64,000 nt of DNA, taken from assembly GCF_028356935.1 (NCBI RefSeq), contig NZ_CP102798.1, forward strand, positions 4,154,001 through 4,218,000. The letters are read 5' to 3'. Shown here piece after piece: positions 34,748 to 45,807 of the stretch. Source of the stretch: Lysinibacillus sp. OF-1 (GTDB lineage Bacteria; Bacillota; Bacilli; Bacillales_A; Planococcaceae). Positions within the stretch are counted from its first letter, which is position 1; the number at the start of each line of letters is the position of its first letter. Under the pieces are notes generated by a model. It saw nothing but the letters and a program-made list of their open reading frames with translations. It did not search any database and was not told the origin of the DNA. The position numbers and the translations under genes were made by a program.

Positions 34748-35509
34748 CTATAGTCCATATGCAAAGCCTAATCCGTTTGTCACGGGATTAGTAAACGTTT
34801 GACATTTAATATGATATAAAGCTTCTATTGTTTCCGGTGTTAAAACCTCTGCTGGTGTGCCATGCGCATAGATTTCACCATCTTTGACCGCATAGAGATA
34901 ATCACAGTAATGGGCTGCCATTTCTAAATCGTGAAGCGCTGCTAAAACACCGATGTTTAAACTTCTAACACAGGATAGTATTTCGATTTGATAACGAATA
35001 TCTAAATGGTTTGTTGGCTCATCCAAAATCATAAATTTAGGCTGCTGAGCAATCGTTCTTGCTAAAATAACTCGTTGCTTTTCGCCACCAGATAGTGAAA
35101 GAAAACTACGCCCTCTATAGGATTGTAAGTTCGTACGCGTTAACGCCTCTTCCACTATGTCAAAATCCTTTTGGTTATCTGACTCTAGCATTTTTTTATG
35201 AGGTGTTCTGCCTAACATCACCATTTGCTGTACCGTTAAATCAAAATGCATTTCATTGAATTGCCCTACTACACCTAAGTGCTGAGAAATCTTTTTTTCA
35301 GGACTCTTCAAAACATCTAAATCATCTAAAAAAACCATCCCTTTTTGAGGCACAAGGCTTTTATAAATACTTTTCAACAAAGTTGACTTTCCGCATCCGT
35401 TTGGTCCGATTAAGCCCACAAATTGTTGCTTATTCACATGAATGGATATGTTTTTTACTATTTCCTTTTTGCCGATCTTTACCTCTATTTCCTTTGCTAC
35501 TAATTCCAT
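34748..35509 (-). CDS. Iron-siderophore-type ABC transporter ATPase
   Basis: A 253-residue FecE-type ATPase with Walker A GPNGCGKST (35-43), signature LSGGEKQRV (about 137-145), Walker B FMILDEP and H-loop AALHDLE. It follows the permease after about 4 bases and ends 10 bases before the binding-protein start, so it belongs to the Fur-controlled operon. It is a clear paralogue of the ATPase at 3427-4218 but sits under iron rather than cobalamin control. Confidence 0.9.
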   Translation of the reverse strand: MELVAKEIEVKIGKKEIVKNISIHVNKQQFVGLIGPNGCGKSTLLKSIYKSLVPQKGMVFLDDLDVLKSPEKKISQHLGVVGQFNEMHFDLTVQQMVMLGRTPHKKMLESDNQKDFDIVEEALTRTNLQSYRGRSFLSLSGGEKQRVILARTIAQQPKFMILDEPTNHLDIRYQIEILSCVRSLNIGVLAALHDLEMAAHYCDYLYAVKDGEIYAHGTPAEVLTPETIEALYHIKCQTFTNPVTNGLGFAYGL

Positions 35510-35513
35510 TGTT

Positions 35514-36593
35514 CTACCCTCCGAAGTTGTAACCTTTTTTTACAATCATATAGATAAATAATGGCGATCCAATGACAGAAGTAATGATACCAATTGGTAA
35601 TTCAACATTTTGGATTAATGTTCGAGACAGAATATCCGCCCAAATCATGAAAAGACCACCTAAGAGCAATGTTCCTAACATTAATCGTTTATGGTCTGCT
35701 CCAAAAATGCCTCTCGTGATATGTGGAATAATTAAACCAACAAAACCGATCATACCCGCATAAGCAACCATTGTTCCTGTAATGAGCGAAGTAAGGATCA
35801 TGTACAATTTGCGATAAGCACTTAGATTGATACCTAATGTGATAGCTGATTCATCTCCAAGTAGCATTGTATTTAGCACACGATGTTGGAAAAGGAATAA
35901 CGCAGCCCCTAGCACAATCACAATTGTTAAAATCGGTGTTTTATCCCAGCTAGCAGAGGCCAAGCTTCCCATAGACCAAAACGTAACGGTTTTAATGCCC
36001 TCAGCATTATTCGCAAAAAAGATAATAAGACTTGAAAAAGAACTACATAATGCTCCAATGACAACACCTGATAAAACAAGTTTGACTGATGTCGCTTTAC
36101 CACCAATGCTGGATAAGATCAGCACTGCCATAGAGGTAATCATTGCCCCTGCAAATGCTCCAAAGGCTACCCCAAACTGTGCCAACAATGCACTACTTCC
36201 AAAACCAACTAGAATGGCAAAGGTTGCACCCAATGACGCCCCTGAAGAAATACCAAGTATGTATGGATCAGCAAGGGGGTTTTGTACAACCGCCTGCATG
36301 ACAGTCCCGCATAGTGCAAGTCCAACGCCAATCAATAATGCAAAAACCACACGAGGCATTCTGACCTGTAAAATAATATTCAAGTAGGATTCACTATCCA
36401 CACTATCAAGCGAGCCAAGCTTCCCGTTGGATATAGTATGTAGCAAAATATCCATTGATTGCTTAAAAGGTATGCTGACTTGTCCTATTGATACAGAAAA
36501 AACGGCAGATATTAAAATGGCGCCTATTAAAAGCAAGATAATAACATAATAAATATTGCCCATTCCTATTCTGTTAGCTTCCTGATTATCCAA
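35514..36593 (-). CDS. Iron-siderophore-type ABC transporter permease
   Basis: A 359-residue FecCD permease with about ten membrane segments. The family motif ALCGTVMQAVVQNPLADPYI (about residues 95-115) and the coupling region GSPLFIYMI near the end are present. I start at the TTG at 36591-36593, 5 bases after AGAGGTG; an earlier TTG at 36614 lies upstream of that site. Being first in the operon and directly after the Fur box, it should be induced by iron limitation. It is a single permease gene, so the functional transporter is probably a homodimer. Confidence 0.86.
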   Translation of the reverse strand: MDNQEANRIGMGNIYYVIILLLIGAILISAVFSVSIGQVSIPFKQSMDILLHTISNGKLGSLDSVDSESYLNIILQVRMPRVVFALLIGVGLALCGTVMQAVVQNPLADPYILGISSGASLGATFAILVGFGSSALLAQFGVAFGAFAGAMITSMAVLILSSIGGKATSVKLVLSGVVIGALCSSFSSLIIFFANNAEGIKTVTFWSMGSLASASWDKTPILTIVIVLGAALFLFQHRVLNTMLLGDESAITLGINLSAYRKLYMILTSLITGTMVAYAGMIGFVGLIIPHITRGIFGADHKRLMLGTLLLGGLFMIWADILSRTLIQNVELPIGIITSVIGSPLFIYMIVKKGYNFGG

Positions 36594-36624
36594 GATTTCA
36601 CCTCTATCTAACAAACTATTAGTT

Positions 36625-36643
36625 AATGATAACGATTATCATT
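36625..36643. promoter_or_regulatory. Fur box
   Basis: AATGATAACGATTATCATT. The core TGATAAC-G-ATTATCA differs from the Fur consensus TGATAAT-N-ATTATCA at one position. It lies 32 bases upstream of the permease start and predicts iron-dependent repression of the whole transporter operon. Confidence 0.9.
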
Positions 36644-36649
36644 TTCATT

Positions 36650-37194
36650 TTGTATTGTAAGTGATAATCTTTTGAAAAACAACAGGAAAATTTTTAATTA
36701 TAGATTATTCATACATTTAGTAGATGAATAATCCACTAATGGCGCTTTCATTCACTAAAATTATTTTTTCGTTGAGCATCACAACAATAAGTTTAGAAAT
36801 CCCATTTATTATATAGAAGAGAAAATTTAGGAATTTCTAATTAACTAAATATAATCAACAATTGAATGCGAAAATGCTCGCTTTTATTTTTGACTATGGG
36901 TCTGTTTTAATTGGTTTATGATTATCTCATTGGGAACTAGAGGAATTAGCTATAGGAGAATTGCTATTGGAATCCCCCTCGCCTAACTACCTTGACTAGA
37001 GGTTAGGCAACAGGAAAATCAGCAATCGATGATGGAGGTAAATTTAAACAATTTATTGGAGCTATGATGAAATCACCCTGCTGTTAAATGGATCATCGAC
37101 TATAAATAGAGCTCATTGGAAAAAGGGGACTGAATGGGACAAATATAGAGCGATATACTTGTTACAAGCGCTGTACATTTAAGCTATTCATTAT
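36650..37194. other. Intergenic region with decayed coding-like fragments
   Basis: This 545-base stretch has no intact gene. Short plus-strand pieces between about 36890 and 37185 read like protein in changing frames (for example GGKFKQFIGAMMKSP followed by AVKWIIDYK after a frameshift), which suggests the remains of a gene. I do not recognise it. Confidence 0.3.
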
Positions 37195-37229
37195 AAAAAC
37201 CACTTCCCATAAAGTTATGGAAAGTGGTT
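37195..37229 (-). terminator. Terminator after groEL
   Basis: Minus-strand stem AACCACTTtCCATAA / TTATGGGAAGTGGTT followed by TTTTT, about 35 bases past the groEL stop. Confidence 0.85.
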
Positions 37230-37263
37230 ATGTTTAGTCAAAAATTTTAGCTGAAACTAAAAC

Positions 37264-38901
<1,638 letters not shown>

Positions 38902-39025
38902 TTACCCTCCTGAAATGGAATATTCGTTAAGCTTCTTCAATATATTTATATCAATTTCATCTTATTGTCATTTTCGTTAAACAAACAATAAGCCTTCACC
39001 TTTATTTAAGGTGTGAATAATGTAC

Positions 39026-39310
39026 TTATTCAATAATTGCAAGAATATCGCTTTCGCGTAAAATTAGGTATTCATTACCTTCAAATTTAACTTCTGTTCC
39101 AGCGTATTTAGAGAAAATAATGCGGTCGTCAACTTTAACGTCAAGCTCTACACGTTGCCCGTTCTCTAATACACGACCTGTCCCAACTGCTACTACTTTA
39201 CCCTCTTGTGGTTTTTCTTTTGCAGAGTCAGGTAGTACAATACCGAATGCAGATTTCTCTTCTACCTCGATTAGTTCAATTACAATACGATCTCCTAGTG
39301 GTCTTAACAA
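39026..39310 (-). CDS. groES: Co-chaperonin GroES
   Basis: A 94-residue co-chaperonin, the standard length. It reads [20 protein letters not shown] at the start, has the mobile-loop region ([16 protein letters not shown]) and ends [14 protein letters not shown]. The start is a TTG at 39308-39310 with AGGAGG 9 bases upstream; the longer frame would add 16 unrelated residues and run into the CIRCE operator. It is the first gene of the heat-shock operon with groEL. Confidence 0.97.
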   Translation of the reverse strand: MLRPLGDRIVIELIEVEEKSAFGIVLPDSAKEKPQEGKVVAVGTGRVLENGQRVELDVKVDDRIIFSKYAGTEVKFEGNEYLILRESDILAIIE

Positions 39311-39351
39311 GTGAAACAACCTCCTAATAATTAAATAATTGTTAAAATTTA

Positions 39352-39378
39352 TTAGCACTCTATATCAATGAGTGCTAA
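39352..39378. promoter_or_regulatory. CIRCE operator
   Basis: Perfect TTAGCACTC-N9-GAGTGCTAA. It is the binding site of the heat-shock repressor HrcA and lies just downstream of the groESL -10 box. Confidence 0.98.
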
Positions 39379-39388
39379 CACAATTATT

Positions 39389-39417
39389 ATGATAATCAAT
39401 CACACTTTTTTTTGCAA
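39389..39417 (-). promoter_or_regulatory. Sigma-A promoter of groES-groEL
   Basis: Minus strand -35 TTGCAA (39412-39417), 17-base spacer, -10 TATCAT (39389-39394). The CIRCE operator follows at once, as in other Bacillales. Confidence 0.7.
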
Positions 39418-39481
39418 GCCAGAACTTCGAAAAATTTTGTTTTCTTTCCATATTCCTCTACAATAGAAAGGAAGCATATGA

Positions 39482-40246
39482 ATGGAAAGGATTTTGACTG
39501 TGACTAATTCTCAAAAAATAACGAAACATAAAAAAACAGCCCTGTATGTCTTATTAATTTATATCTTGATGCAGATTTCAAGCAGATGGCTGCTCTTACC
39601 GTTTCATAAGCTCGTTATGAAGATAACTGGTCTAGCTTCTGAACAAGCGGCTCCCATTACTCAAGGCTGGTATATTGCCCTTAGTTTTGCTATTGCGCTC
39701 ATTTTAAGCTTAATCCTAACATCTCGTGATAAAGCCTTTTGGAACATTTATCAAGGAAAAAAGGAAACGATCCCTCTTACAATTGTTTGGGGAATCTTCG
39801 GTTTCTTCCTCGTGTTCTTTGGTCAAATGATTGGTGCCGCTATTGAGATGGCTGTTTTCGGTATCGAAGGAGGTTCCCAAAATACCGCAGATATCGTCGC
39901 TATAGCTCAAGGTGCTCCCGTTGCTATATTAGCGATTGTTGTATTTGGGCCTATTTTAGAAGAATTCGTCTTCCGCAGAGTCATATTTGGCTCGCTTGTC
40001 CAAACAACAAATTTCTGGGTGGCGGCTATAGTAAGTGCCATATTCTTTGCGATTATCCACTTCGACTTCTCGCATATCTTGCTTTATACCATTTGTGGCT
40101 TAATATTTGCCTTTTTATATCACAAAACAAAACGCATTTGGACTTCTATTATCGCACACGTTATGCTTAATGGATTTGTGACACTTGTACAATTCTATGC
40201 AGAGCCATTGCAAAAGTTTCTTCAAGAACTAGAAAAAATGCAATAA
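39482..40246 (+). CDS. CPBP family intramembrane metalloprotease (YdiL-like)
   Basis: A 254-residue membrane protein with about seven hydrophobic segments. The CPBP/ABI motifs are present: EEFVFRR (about residues 160-166), FAIIHFDFSH and HVMLNGFVT, which supply the glutamates and histidines of the intramembrane zinc site. Its place next to groESL and near tatAC corresponds to B. subtilis ydiL. I keep the ATG at 39482 (AAAGGA 9 bases upstream); a GTG at 39500 is an alternative. The substrate is unknown. Confidence 0.85.
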   Translation: MERILTVTNSQKITKHKKTALYVLLIYILMQISSRWLLLPFHKLVMKITGLASEQAAPITQGWYIALSFAIALILSLILTSRDKAFWNIYQGKKETIPLTIVWGIFGFFLVFFGQMIGAAIEMAVFGIEGGSQNTADIVAIAQGAPVAILAIVVFGPILEEFVFRRVIFGSLVQTTNFWVAAIVSAIFFAIIHFDFSHILLYTICGLIFAFLYHKTKRIWTSIIAHVMLNGFVTLVQFYAEPLQKFLQELEKMQ

Positions 40247-40283
40247 TTTTTTGTAAAGTCATCGTAAAGCGGAATTAGAACAC

Positions 40284-40318
40284 AAAAGCTCGGTGTCCCA
40301 TTGAGGGCACCGAGCTTT
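40284..40318. terminator. Bidirectional terminator between CPBP protease and tatC
   Basis: AAAGCTCGGTG-CCC / GGG-CACCGAGCTTT stem with short T-runs on both strands, between two convergent genes. Confidence 0.82.
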
Positions 40319-40323
40319 ATCTA

Positions 40324-41148
40324 TTACTGTTGATTCAATTCTTCTATTTGTCGTCGTTGCTGCTCAAGCGCCTCTTCAATCTGACGCTTTTGCTCCGCTT
40401 CCTGTTCTTCTTTTAAACGAATTTCCTCTGATTTAAGATATTTCTTATAACCAATCCGAGAAATCATAATACTAATTTCATACAAGATAAACAATGGCAC
40501 AGAAACCATTAAATGTGACGCCAACTCAGGCGGTGCAATAATCGCTGCACATACAAATAAACCAAAGTATGAATATTTACGAATTCGAATTAGTAAATCT
40601 GGACTTAATATACCAATTCGCGAAAAGAATAAAACAACAATCGGTAACTGGAATAGAAAACCAAAAGGTATTGTAAGCTTAAACAAAAATGTAAAATACT
40701 CATGTATACCAATGGTTTGCTGTATCTCCAAATCATTCGATAAATTCATCATGAATTTTATGACATACGGGAAGAGTAAGAAGTACGAAAAAGATAACCC
40801 TGCAATAAACAATAGAAATGAATATGGTATATAGCTTAGAGTGGCTTTACGTTCTACTTCTCTTAATCCAGGGCTAATAAACGACCACAATTGATACATC
40901 AACACTGGCGATGAAAGAATAAAGGCAATTATAAAAACAACTTGGATATAAATCGCAAGTGGTGTGACTACGTCAAATGCATGAAGCTCAATATTATATT
41001 TTGCTCCAGTCATTTGAAGGTATTTAACAAGCGGCTTTGCGACGAAAAAGCCGCCAGCCATAGCGAGAACAAAGAAAACGGCAACAATGAACAGCCGTTT
41101 TCTTAATTCTTCTATATGCTCAATGACAGTTAGATCTTTTGGATTCAT
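40324..41148 (-). CDS. tatC: Twin-arginine translocase subunit TatC
   Basis: A 274-residue six-helix membrane protein, the receptor of the Tat export system for folded proteins. It has the N-terminal HIEELRKRLF motif (about residues 10-19), and the typical SPVLMYQLWSFISPGL segment. The C-terminus is a long charged, Gln/Glu-rich tail (EEQEAEQKRQIEEALEQQRRQ), longer than in many homologues. It follows tatA after about 17 bases. The order tatA-tatC next to rex and groESL matches the tatAy-tatCy locus of B. subtilis. Confidence 0.96.
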   Translation of the reverse strand: MNPKDLTVIEHIEELRKRLFIVAVFFVLAMAGGFFVAKPLVKYLQMTGAKYNIELHAFDVVTPLAIYIQVVFIIAFILSSPVLMYQLWSFISPGLREVERKATLSYIPYSFLLFIAGLSFSYFLLFPYVIKFMMNLSNDLEIQQTIGIHEYFTFLFKLTIPFGFLFQLPIVVLFFSRIGILSPDLLIRIRKYSYFGLFVCAAIIAPPELASHLMVSVPLFILYEISIMISRIGYKKYLKSEEIRLKEEQEAEQKRQIEEALEQQRRQIEELNQQ

Positions 41149-41165
41149 TCCTCAAACATCCTAAC

Positions 41166-41351
41166 TTACTTATCTAGTTCTTTCTTTTTCTTGTCATCAT
41201 CATCTTCGTCGGCTAAACCTTTAGTAGCATTTTTGAATTCACGTAGTGTTGAACCAAATGCCTTACCAAGCTCTGGTAACTTCTTAGGGCCAAAAATTAA
41301 TAACGCGACAATTCCGATAATAATGAGGCTCATAGGACCAATTCCACCCAT
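41166..41351 (-). CDS. tatA: Twin-arginine translocase subunit TatA
   Basis: A 61-residue protein with one N-terminal membrane helix (MSLIIIGIVALLIFGPKKLPE), then an amphipathic helix (LGKAFGSTLREFKNATKG) and an acidic-basic tail (EDDDDKKKKE). This is the TatA/E pattern; it forms the translocation pore with TatC. I start at the ATG at 41349-41351, 8 bases after AGGAGG; the in-frame GTG three codons upstream overlaps the binding site. Confidence 0.95.
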   Translation of the reverse strand: MGGIGPMSLIIIGIVALLIFGPKKLPELGKAFGSTLREFKNATKGLADEDDDDKKKKELDK

Positions 41352-41516
41352 TACAGCCACCTCCTCTTTATATCCATCATTTTAACGCATATTTCGCCAT
41401 TTTGCTAACTAATTATATGTGAAAGTTTTTCGTCTCTCTCATAGGTTTACCCGCATTTTATTAAAAAATATTATTTGACAGAAATGGTGAATTACACTTA
41501 AAAATATGTATTATTT

Positions 41517-42152
41517 TCACACTTCCTGATTACGAATTAAATATATAAGCGCTTGCAATTCTACCGATAAATCAATGGTTAAGAGCTGCATTCTATCTGG
41601 TACTGTTAACCGTTCTGGTGTAAAGTTTAAAATACCTTTTGCATTCATTGCTGCTAAACGATCCGCCATTTTTTGTGCGGAGCGTGGTGAAACGGTTAAA
41701 ATCGCAAGCTCTGCACCGTATTCAGCATACTTCTCCTCCAGCAAATCTGGATGAAAAACAGGAATATTACTAATCATTTTGCCATCCTTCGGTGCTTTAG
41801 AATCGAATGCTACGACAATATGTGTATTATGGTTTTTTTGAAAATTATATTTTAATAATGCACTGCCCAAATTCCCCACGCCAATTAACGCTACTTTTGT
41901 CGCTTCATGTTGATCAAGCGTCTGGCTAAAAAATTGTAATAAATGCTGCACATCATAGCCATAGCCCTTTTTACCAAGAGCGCCAAAATAAGAAAAATCA
42001 CGGCGAATCGTTGCAGAATCTATTTTCATCGCTTCACTCAGTTCCTTCGACGAAATACGTTCCATACCTTCTTGTGCAAAGTTTTGAATAAATCGATAGT
42101 AAAGAGGAAGTCTTTTTGTAGTGGCTTGTGGGATTTTTAATTCTTGTTTCAA
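41517..42152 (-). CDS. rex: Redox-sensing transcriptional repressor Rex
   Basis: A 211-residue repressor that senses the NADH/NAD ratio. The N-terminal winged helix (about 1-80) contains [26 protein letters not shown] Rossmann domain follows with the nucleotide loop GVGNLG at about residues 92-97. It lies between tatA and the ABC-F gene, in the same place as B. subtilis ydiH/rex. It is likely to repress fermentation and respiration genes. I found no Rex box in front of its neighbours. Confidence 0.96.
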   Translation of the reverse strand: MKQELKIPQATTKRLPLYYRFIQNFAQEGMERISSKELSEAMKIDSATIRRDFSYFGALGKKGYGYDVQHLLQFFSQTLDQHEATKVALIGVGNLGSALLKYNFQKNHNTHIVVAFDSKAPKDGKMISNIPVFHPDLLEEKYAEYGAELAILTVSPRSAQKMADRLAAMNAKGILNFTPERLTVPDRMQLLTIDLSVELQALIYLIRNQEV

Positions 42153-42405
42153 ACTTTCTCCTCCTTATGATGAACCTCAATCAATTTTACTGTATTTAAC
42201 TACTAATTTTAATACATTTATCCTTAACTATATACAACATTTTTGCAATCCACTAGCGTATTTCTCTTTAGTTAATGGCGCTTTGTACGCAACTAACTAA
42301 AAAGAAATCGTTTCAATCTTACATGACTGCTAGGAATAAGTAAAGCACCTACATTGCATGCAAATCGTTCATCCATTACACTAAGGTAGAATTGAGGTGT
42401 CAAGA

Positions 42406-44349
42406 ATGATTGTTTTACAGGTCAATCAACTAACTAAATCCTTTCTTGCAGATGAAATTTTAAGTGGTGTTAAATTAGAAGTTCAACACCGTGATCGCGT
42501 TGCCTTAGTAGGGCGAAACGGTGCAGGTAAATCGACTTTATTAAAAATAATCGCTGGTCAAATGTCCTATGACTCTGGGGATATCATTATCCCAAAGGGC
42601 GTTCAGGTTGGCTATTTAGAGCAACATGCTGGATTAAATTCTACGTTAACTATTTGGGATGAAATGATGACCATTTTCGAACCGCTTTTAGCTCAAGAAC
42701 AAACGCTCCGCTCGCTCGAACAGCAGATGGCTGATCCTACCGTTTACGAAAATTCCACTCTGTATGCGAAAGTTATGTCGGAATACGATCAACTACAGCA
42801 TACTTTTAAGGATGCTGGCGGCTATCAATATGAATCGGACATACGTTCAGTGCTTCATGGAATGCAGTTCTATCCCGAAGACTATGATAAACCCATCAGC
42901 TCACTATCTGGTGGACAACGCACACGTTTAGCACTGGCTAAGCTTTTACTTAGTAAACCAGACCTTTTAATTCTCGATGAGCCTACGAACCATTTAGATA
43001 TCGAAACATTATCTTGGTTGGAATCTTATTTAAAGAGCTATGAAGGAGCTATTTTAATTGTTTCCCATGACCGCTACTTCTTAGACCAAGTCGTTTCCAT
43101 TGTCTACGAGGTGTCACGTCATCGTGTTACAAAATATACAGGCAATTACAGTGCTTATTTAGATGAAAAGGCTAAAACTTATGAACGCGATGTCAAACTT
43201 TTTGAGCGTCAGCAAGATGAAAAGGCCAAGCTAGAGGATTTTATCCAAAAGAATATTGCACGTGCCTCTACAACAAAAATGGCACAAAGTCGACGTAGAA
43301 TGCTTGAACGAACTGAGTGGATGGAATCGCCAGATGGTGATGAGAAATCCGCTAGTTTTGGTTTTACTATCGAACGTCAAAGTGGTAATGATGTTTTATC
43401 CGTCGATGATTTAACAATCGGCTATGATGATCAGCTAATATCTAGTGGTATTAACCTGCGCACTTTTCGCGAGGATCGGATAGCCCTTGTTGGACCAAAT
43501 GGGGTTGGTAAATCAACATTATTAAAAACAATTGTGAAAGATTTAACACCTCTTGCAGGTGCTATTCGTTATGGTACTAATGTACAAATTGGCTATTATG
43601 ATCAAGAGCAAGCAAAGCTTTCAAGCAATAAAAGTGTCTTGAAAGAGCTATGGGATGAATGGCCGCTCATGAATGAAAAAGATATTCGCACTGTCTTAGG
43701 ACGCTTCCTATTTAGTGGAGAAGATGTGGATAAAACCGTATCCTCTTTATCAGGCGGTGAAAAAGCACGCCTTGCACTCTCAAAATTAATGATGCAAAAG
43801 GCCAATTTTTTAATTCTCGACGAACCTACAAACCATCTAGACTTAGATAGTAAAGAGGTTCTGGAAAATGCACTGATTGATTATCCTGGAACGCTTCTAT
43901 TTGTCTCCCATGACCGCTACTTCATTAATCGTATCACAACGAAAGTGGTGGAGTTGTCTGGAACTGGATCATTTGAATATTTAGGTGACTATGATTATTA
44001 TGTAGAGAAAAAACAGGAACTGTTGGAGCTAGCGCAAATGAAGGCTGCCTCCCAACTACAAGTACAGCAAGACCTACCTGATAAGACTTCTACCTCTAAA
44101 ATTGATAAAGAGGCAAAAAAACGCGAACGTCAAATTAGACGTACTATTGAAGAACTAGAAGTGAAGATGCAAGAAACGACAGCTAGCATTGATAGGCTCG
44201 AGGAAGCTCTCTGTGACCCTGCAATTTTCACGGATCACGAAAAAATTTCACAGCTTCAAGACGAATTAGCTACTGCTAAAGAACAGCATGAGCGATTGGA
44301 ATTAGAATGGTTAGAGCTAAATGAGGAACTTGAAAATATGAATATGTAG
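42406..44349 (+). CDS. ABC-F family ATPase (YdiF-like)
   Basis: A 647-residue cytoplasmic protein with two ABC domains and no membrane part. Walker A motifs are GRNGAGKST and GPNGVGKST, the signatures LSGGQRTRL and LSGGEKARL, and both Walker B motifs read LILDEPTNHLD. The linker between domains is about 80 residues and basic, and the C-terminus is a coiled coil (from about 560). ABC-F proteins act on the ribosome; this one is closest in position and layout to B. subtilis YdiF. The start is the ATG at 42406 with GAGGTG 6 bases upstream, not the GTG at 42397. Confidence 0.93.
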   Translation: MIVLQVNQLTKSFLADEILSGVKLEVQHRDRVALVGRNGAGKSTLLKIIAGQMSYDSGDIIIPKGVQVGYLEQHAGLNSTLTIWDEMMTIFEPLLAQEQTLRSLEQQMADPTVYENSTLYAKVMSEYDQLQHTFKDAGGYQYESDIRSVLHGMQFYPEDYDKPISSLSGGQRTRLALAKLLLSKPDLLILDEPTNHLDIETLSWLESYLKSYEGAILIVSHDRYFLDQVVSIVYEVSRHRVTKYTGNYSAYLDEKAKTYERDVKLFERQQDEKAKLEDFIQKNIARASTTKMAQSRRRMLERTEWMESPDGDEKSASFGFTIERQSGNDVLSVDDLTIGYDDQLISSGINLRTFREDRIALVGPNGVGKSTLLKTIVKDLTPLAGAIRYGTNVQIGYYDQEQAKLSSNKSVLKELWDEWPLMNEKDIRTVLGRFLFSGEDVDKTVSSLSGGEKARLALSKLMMQKANFLILDEPTNHLDLDSKEVLENALIDYPGTLLFVSHDRYFINRITTKVVELSGTGSFEYLGDYDYYVEKKQELLELAQMKAASQLQVQQDLPDKTSTSKIDKEAKKRERQIRRTIEELEVKMQETTASIDRLEEALCDPAIFTDHEKISQLQDELATAKEQHERLELEWLELNEELENMNM

Positions 44350-44497
44350 TTACTGATTTTAAGCCATGTGCCTCGCCGCATGGCTTTTTTCTTTACACAC
44401 CTTTATTTTTCATATATATTGGTCAAGTGCTATTTTTCGACAAAAAGTGCCCACAGTTTTATACACACTATAAATCTAGTAATACCAACATATCAAC

Positions 44498-44735
44498 AGA
44501 GTTTTCCACATTGTCCACAATCAAAAATTATTTTATCCACATCATCCCTTGTAAAACATGCTACTATATATTGAATAATCACAAGTTATGCACAAGTTAT
44601 CAACATATTGTGCATAAGTACGCGTGTTCGGTACTTATTTCGCTCCATTACCTGTGGATAATTTTCTGAAAAATTTGTCAATTAAAGTGTTGAATATTAT
44701 TATTCTCTTCGCAACGTTCATTTTTTATCAACAAA
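44498..44735. promoter_or_regulatory. DnaA-box cluster between ABC-F gene and tsaD
   Basis: Eight sites match TTATNCACA with at most one change. Exact or consensus: TTATCCACA at 44533-44541 (+), TTATGCACA at 44586-44594 (+) and 44609-44617 (-), TTATCCACA at 44653-44661 (-). One mismatch: 44502-44510, 44511-44519, 44597-44605 and 44725-44733. No oriC genes are near. B. subtilis has oriC-distant DnaA-box clusters that affect initiation timing, and I recall that one lies near gcp (tsaD), the same place as here. Confidence 0.75.
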
Positions 44736-44747
44736 TTTTCGACAATC

Positions 44748-44776
44748 AAAAAAAGAGATATCTTCAATAAGATACC
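44748..44776 (-). terminator. Terminator after tsaD
   Basis: Minus-strand stem GGTATCTT-ATTG-AAGATATC followed by TCTTTTTTT, about 15 bases past the tsaD stop. It ends the tsaE-tsaB-rimI-tsaD operon. Confidence 0.8.
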
Positions 44777-44790
44777 TCCTTCATTTACTG

Positions 44791-45807
44791 CTACACCCAA
44801 GATTTTAACTCCATCCCTGGACGTCCATTCATCATTAAGTTTCCTCGAACCCCCGCCTCAAACATTGGCATGGCTGCTGCTCCAATCATTGCCGCATTAT
44901 CTGTACACAATTTGAGTGGTGGTACAAAAAATGGGATACCTTCCTCGGCAAATACAGCCTCTAAAGCGCTTCGCAGACCTTTATTCGCTGCTACACCACC
45001 AGCTGCTATGACCTGCTTCACCTGATATTCGCGAGCAGCACGCAATGTTTTCGCTGTCAGTACTTCGACAACACTTTCCTGAAAACCTTTAGCAACGGCT
45101 GCTGGCGAAATAGCTTCGCCTCGTTGATCCATATTGTGTTTATAATTGATGACTGCTGATTTTAAGCCACTAAAGCTAAAATCATAAGAACCCTCCTCTA
45201 ACCAAACTCTTGGAAAAGGAACAGCCTCTTTACCCTCATGAGCAAGCTGATCAATACGTGGTCCACCTGGATAAGGTAAGTTTAAAACGCGTGCCACTTT
45301 ATCATAGGCTTCACCAGCTGCATCATCTCGTGTTTCACCAATGACCTCAAAGGAGCCATGTTCCTTCATATAAACAAGCTCTGTATGACCACCTGATACG
45401 ACAAGTGCCAACAAAGGAAATTCCATTGGCTGAACAAGTGCATTGGCATAAATATGTCCTGCAATATGGTGGACGCCAACAATCGGCAAGCTGTTAGCAA
45501 AAGCAAAAGCCTTAGCTGCGTTAATGCCAATCAATAATGCCCCTACAAGACCTGGGCCCTCTGTAACAGCAACTGCATCTAAATCGGCTGGCTTTAAATT
45601 AGCTTGTGCCAGTGCTTCTTCTATTACTACTGTAATTTGTTCAACATGATGACGTGATGCAATTTCAGGTACAACCCCACCAAATCGCTTATGACTTTCT
45701 ATTTGAGAAGCCACAACATTCGACACAATTTCATGACCATTTCGAATAATCGCTGCAGCTGTTTCATCACAACTTGATTCTATTGCTAATATCAATCCAT
45801 TATTCAT
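44791..45807 (-). CDS. tsaD: tRNA N6-adenosine threonylcarbamoyltransferase TsaD
   Basis: A 338-residue ASKHA-fold enzyme (formerly Gcp/YdiE). With TsaB and TsaE it transfers threonylcarbamoyl to A37 of ANN-decoding tRNAs. It begins [16 protein letters not shown], has the metal-ligand motif VHHIAGH (about residues 108-114), and the phosphate motif VSGGHTEL. I start at the ATG at 45805-45807, which overlaps the rimI stop codon (TAATG); the frame extends five codons further without a better binding site. It is the last gene of the operon. Confidence 0.97.
   Translation of the reverse strand: MNNGLILAIESSCDETAAAIIRNGHEIVSNVVASQIESHKRFGGVVPEIASRHHVEQITVVIEEALAQANLKPADLDAVAVTEGPGLVGALLIGINAAKAFAFANSLPIVGVHHIAGHIYANALVQPMEFPLLALVVSGGHTELVYMKEHGSFEVIGETRDDAAGEAYDKVARVLNLPYPGGPRIDQLAHEGKEAVPFPRVWLEEGSYDFSFSGLKSAVINYKHNMDQRGEAISPAAVAKGFQESVVEVLTAKTLRAAREYQVKQVIAAGGVAANKGLRSALEAVFAEEGIPFFVPPLKLCTDNAAMIGAAAMPMFEAGVRGNLMMNGRPGMELKSWV

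Noticed and set aside
35827-36387. 186-codon frame opposite the siderophore permease
   Set aside because: Antisense shadow of a permease; no ribosome binding site.
41360-42405. Search for Rex operator sites near rex, tatA and the ABC-F gene
   Set aside because: No TTGTGAA-type palindrome was convincing.
44498-44735. DnaA-box cluster considered as the chromosome origin
   Set aside because: No dnaA, dnaN, rpmH or gidA genes are near, and I saw no clear AT-rich unwinding element with DnaA-trios.
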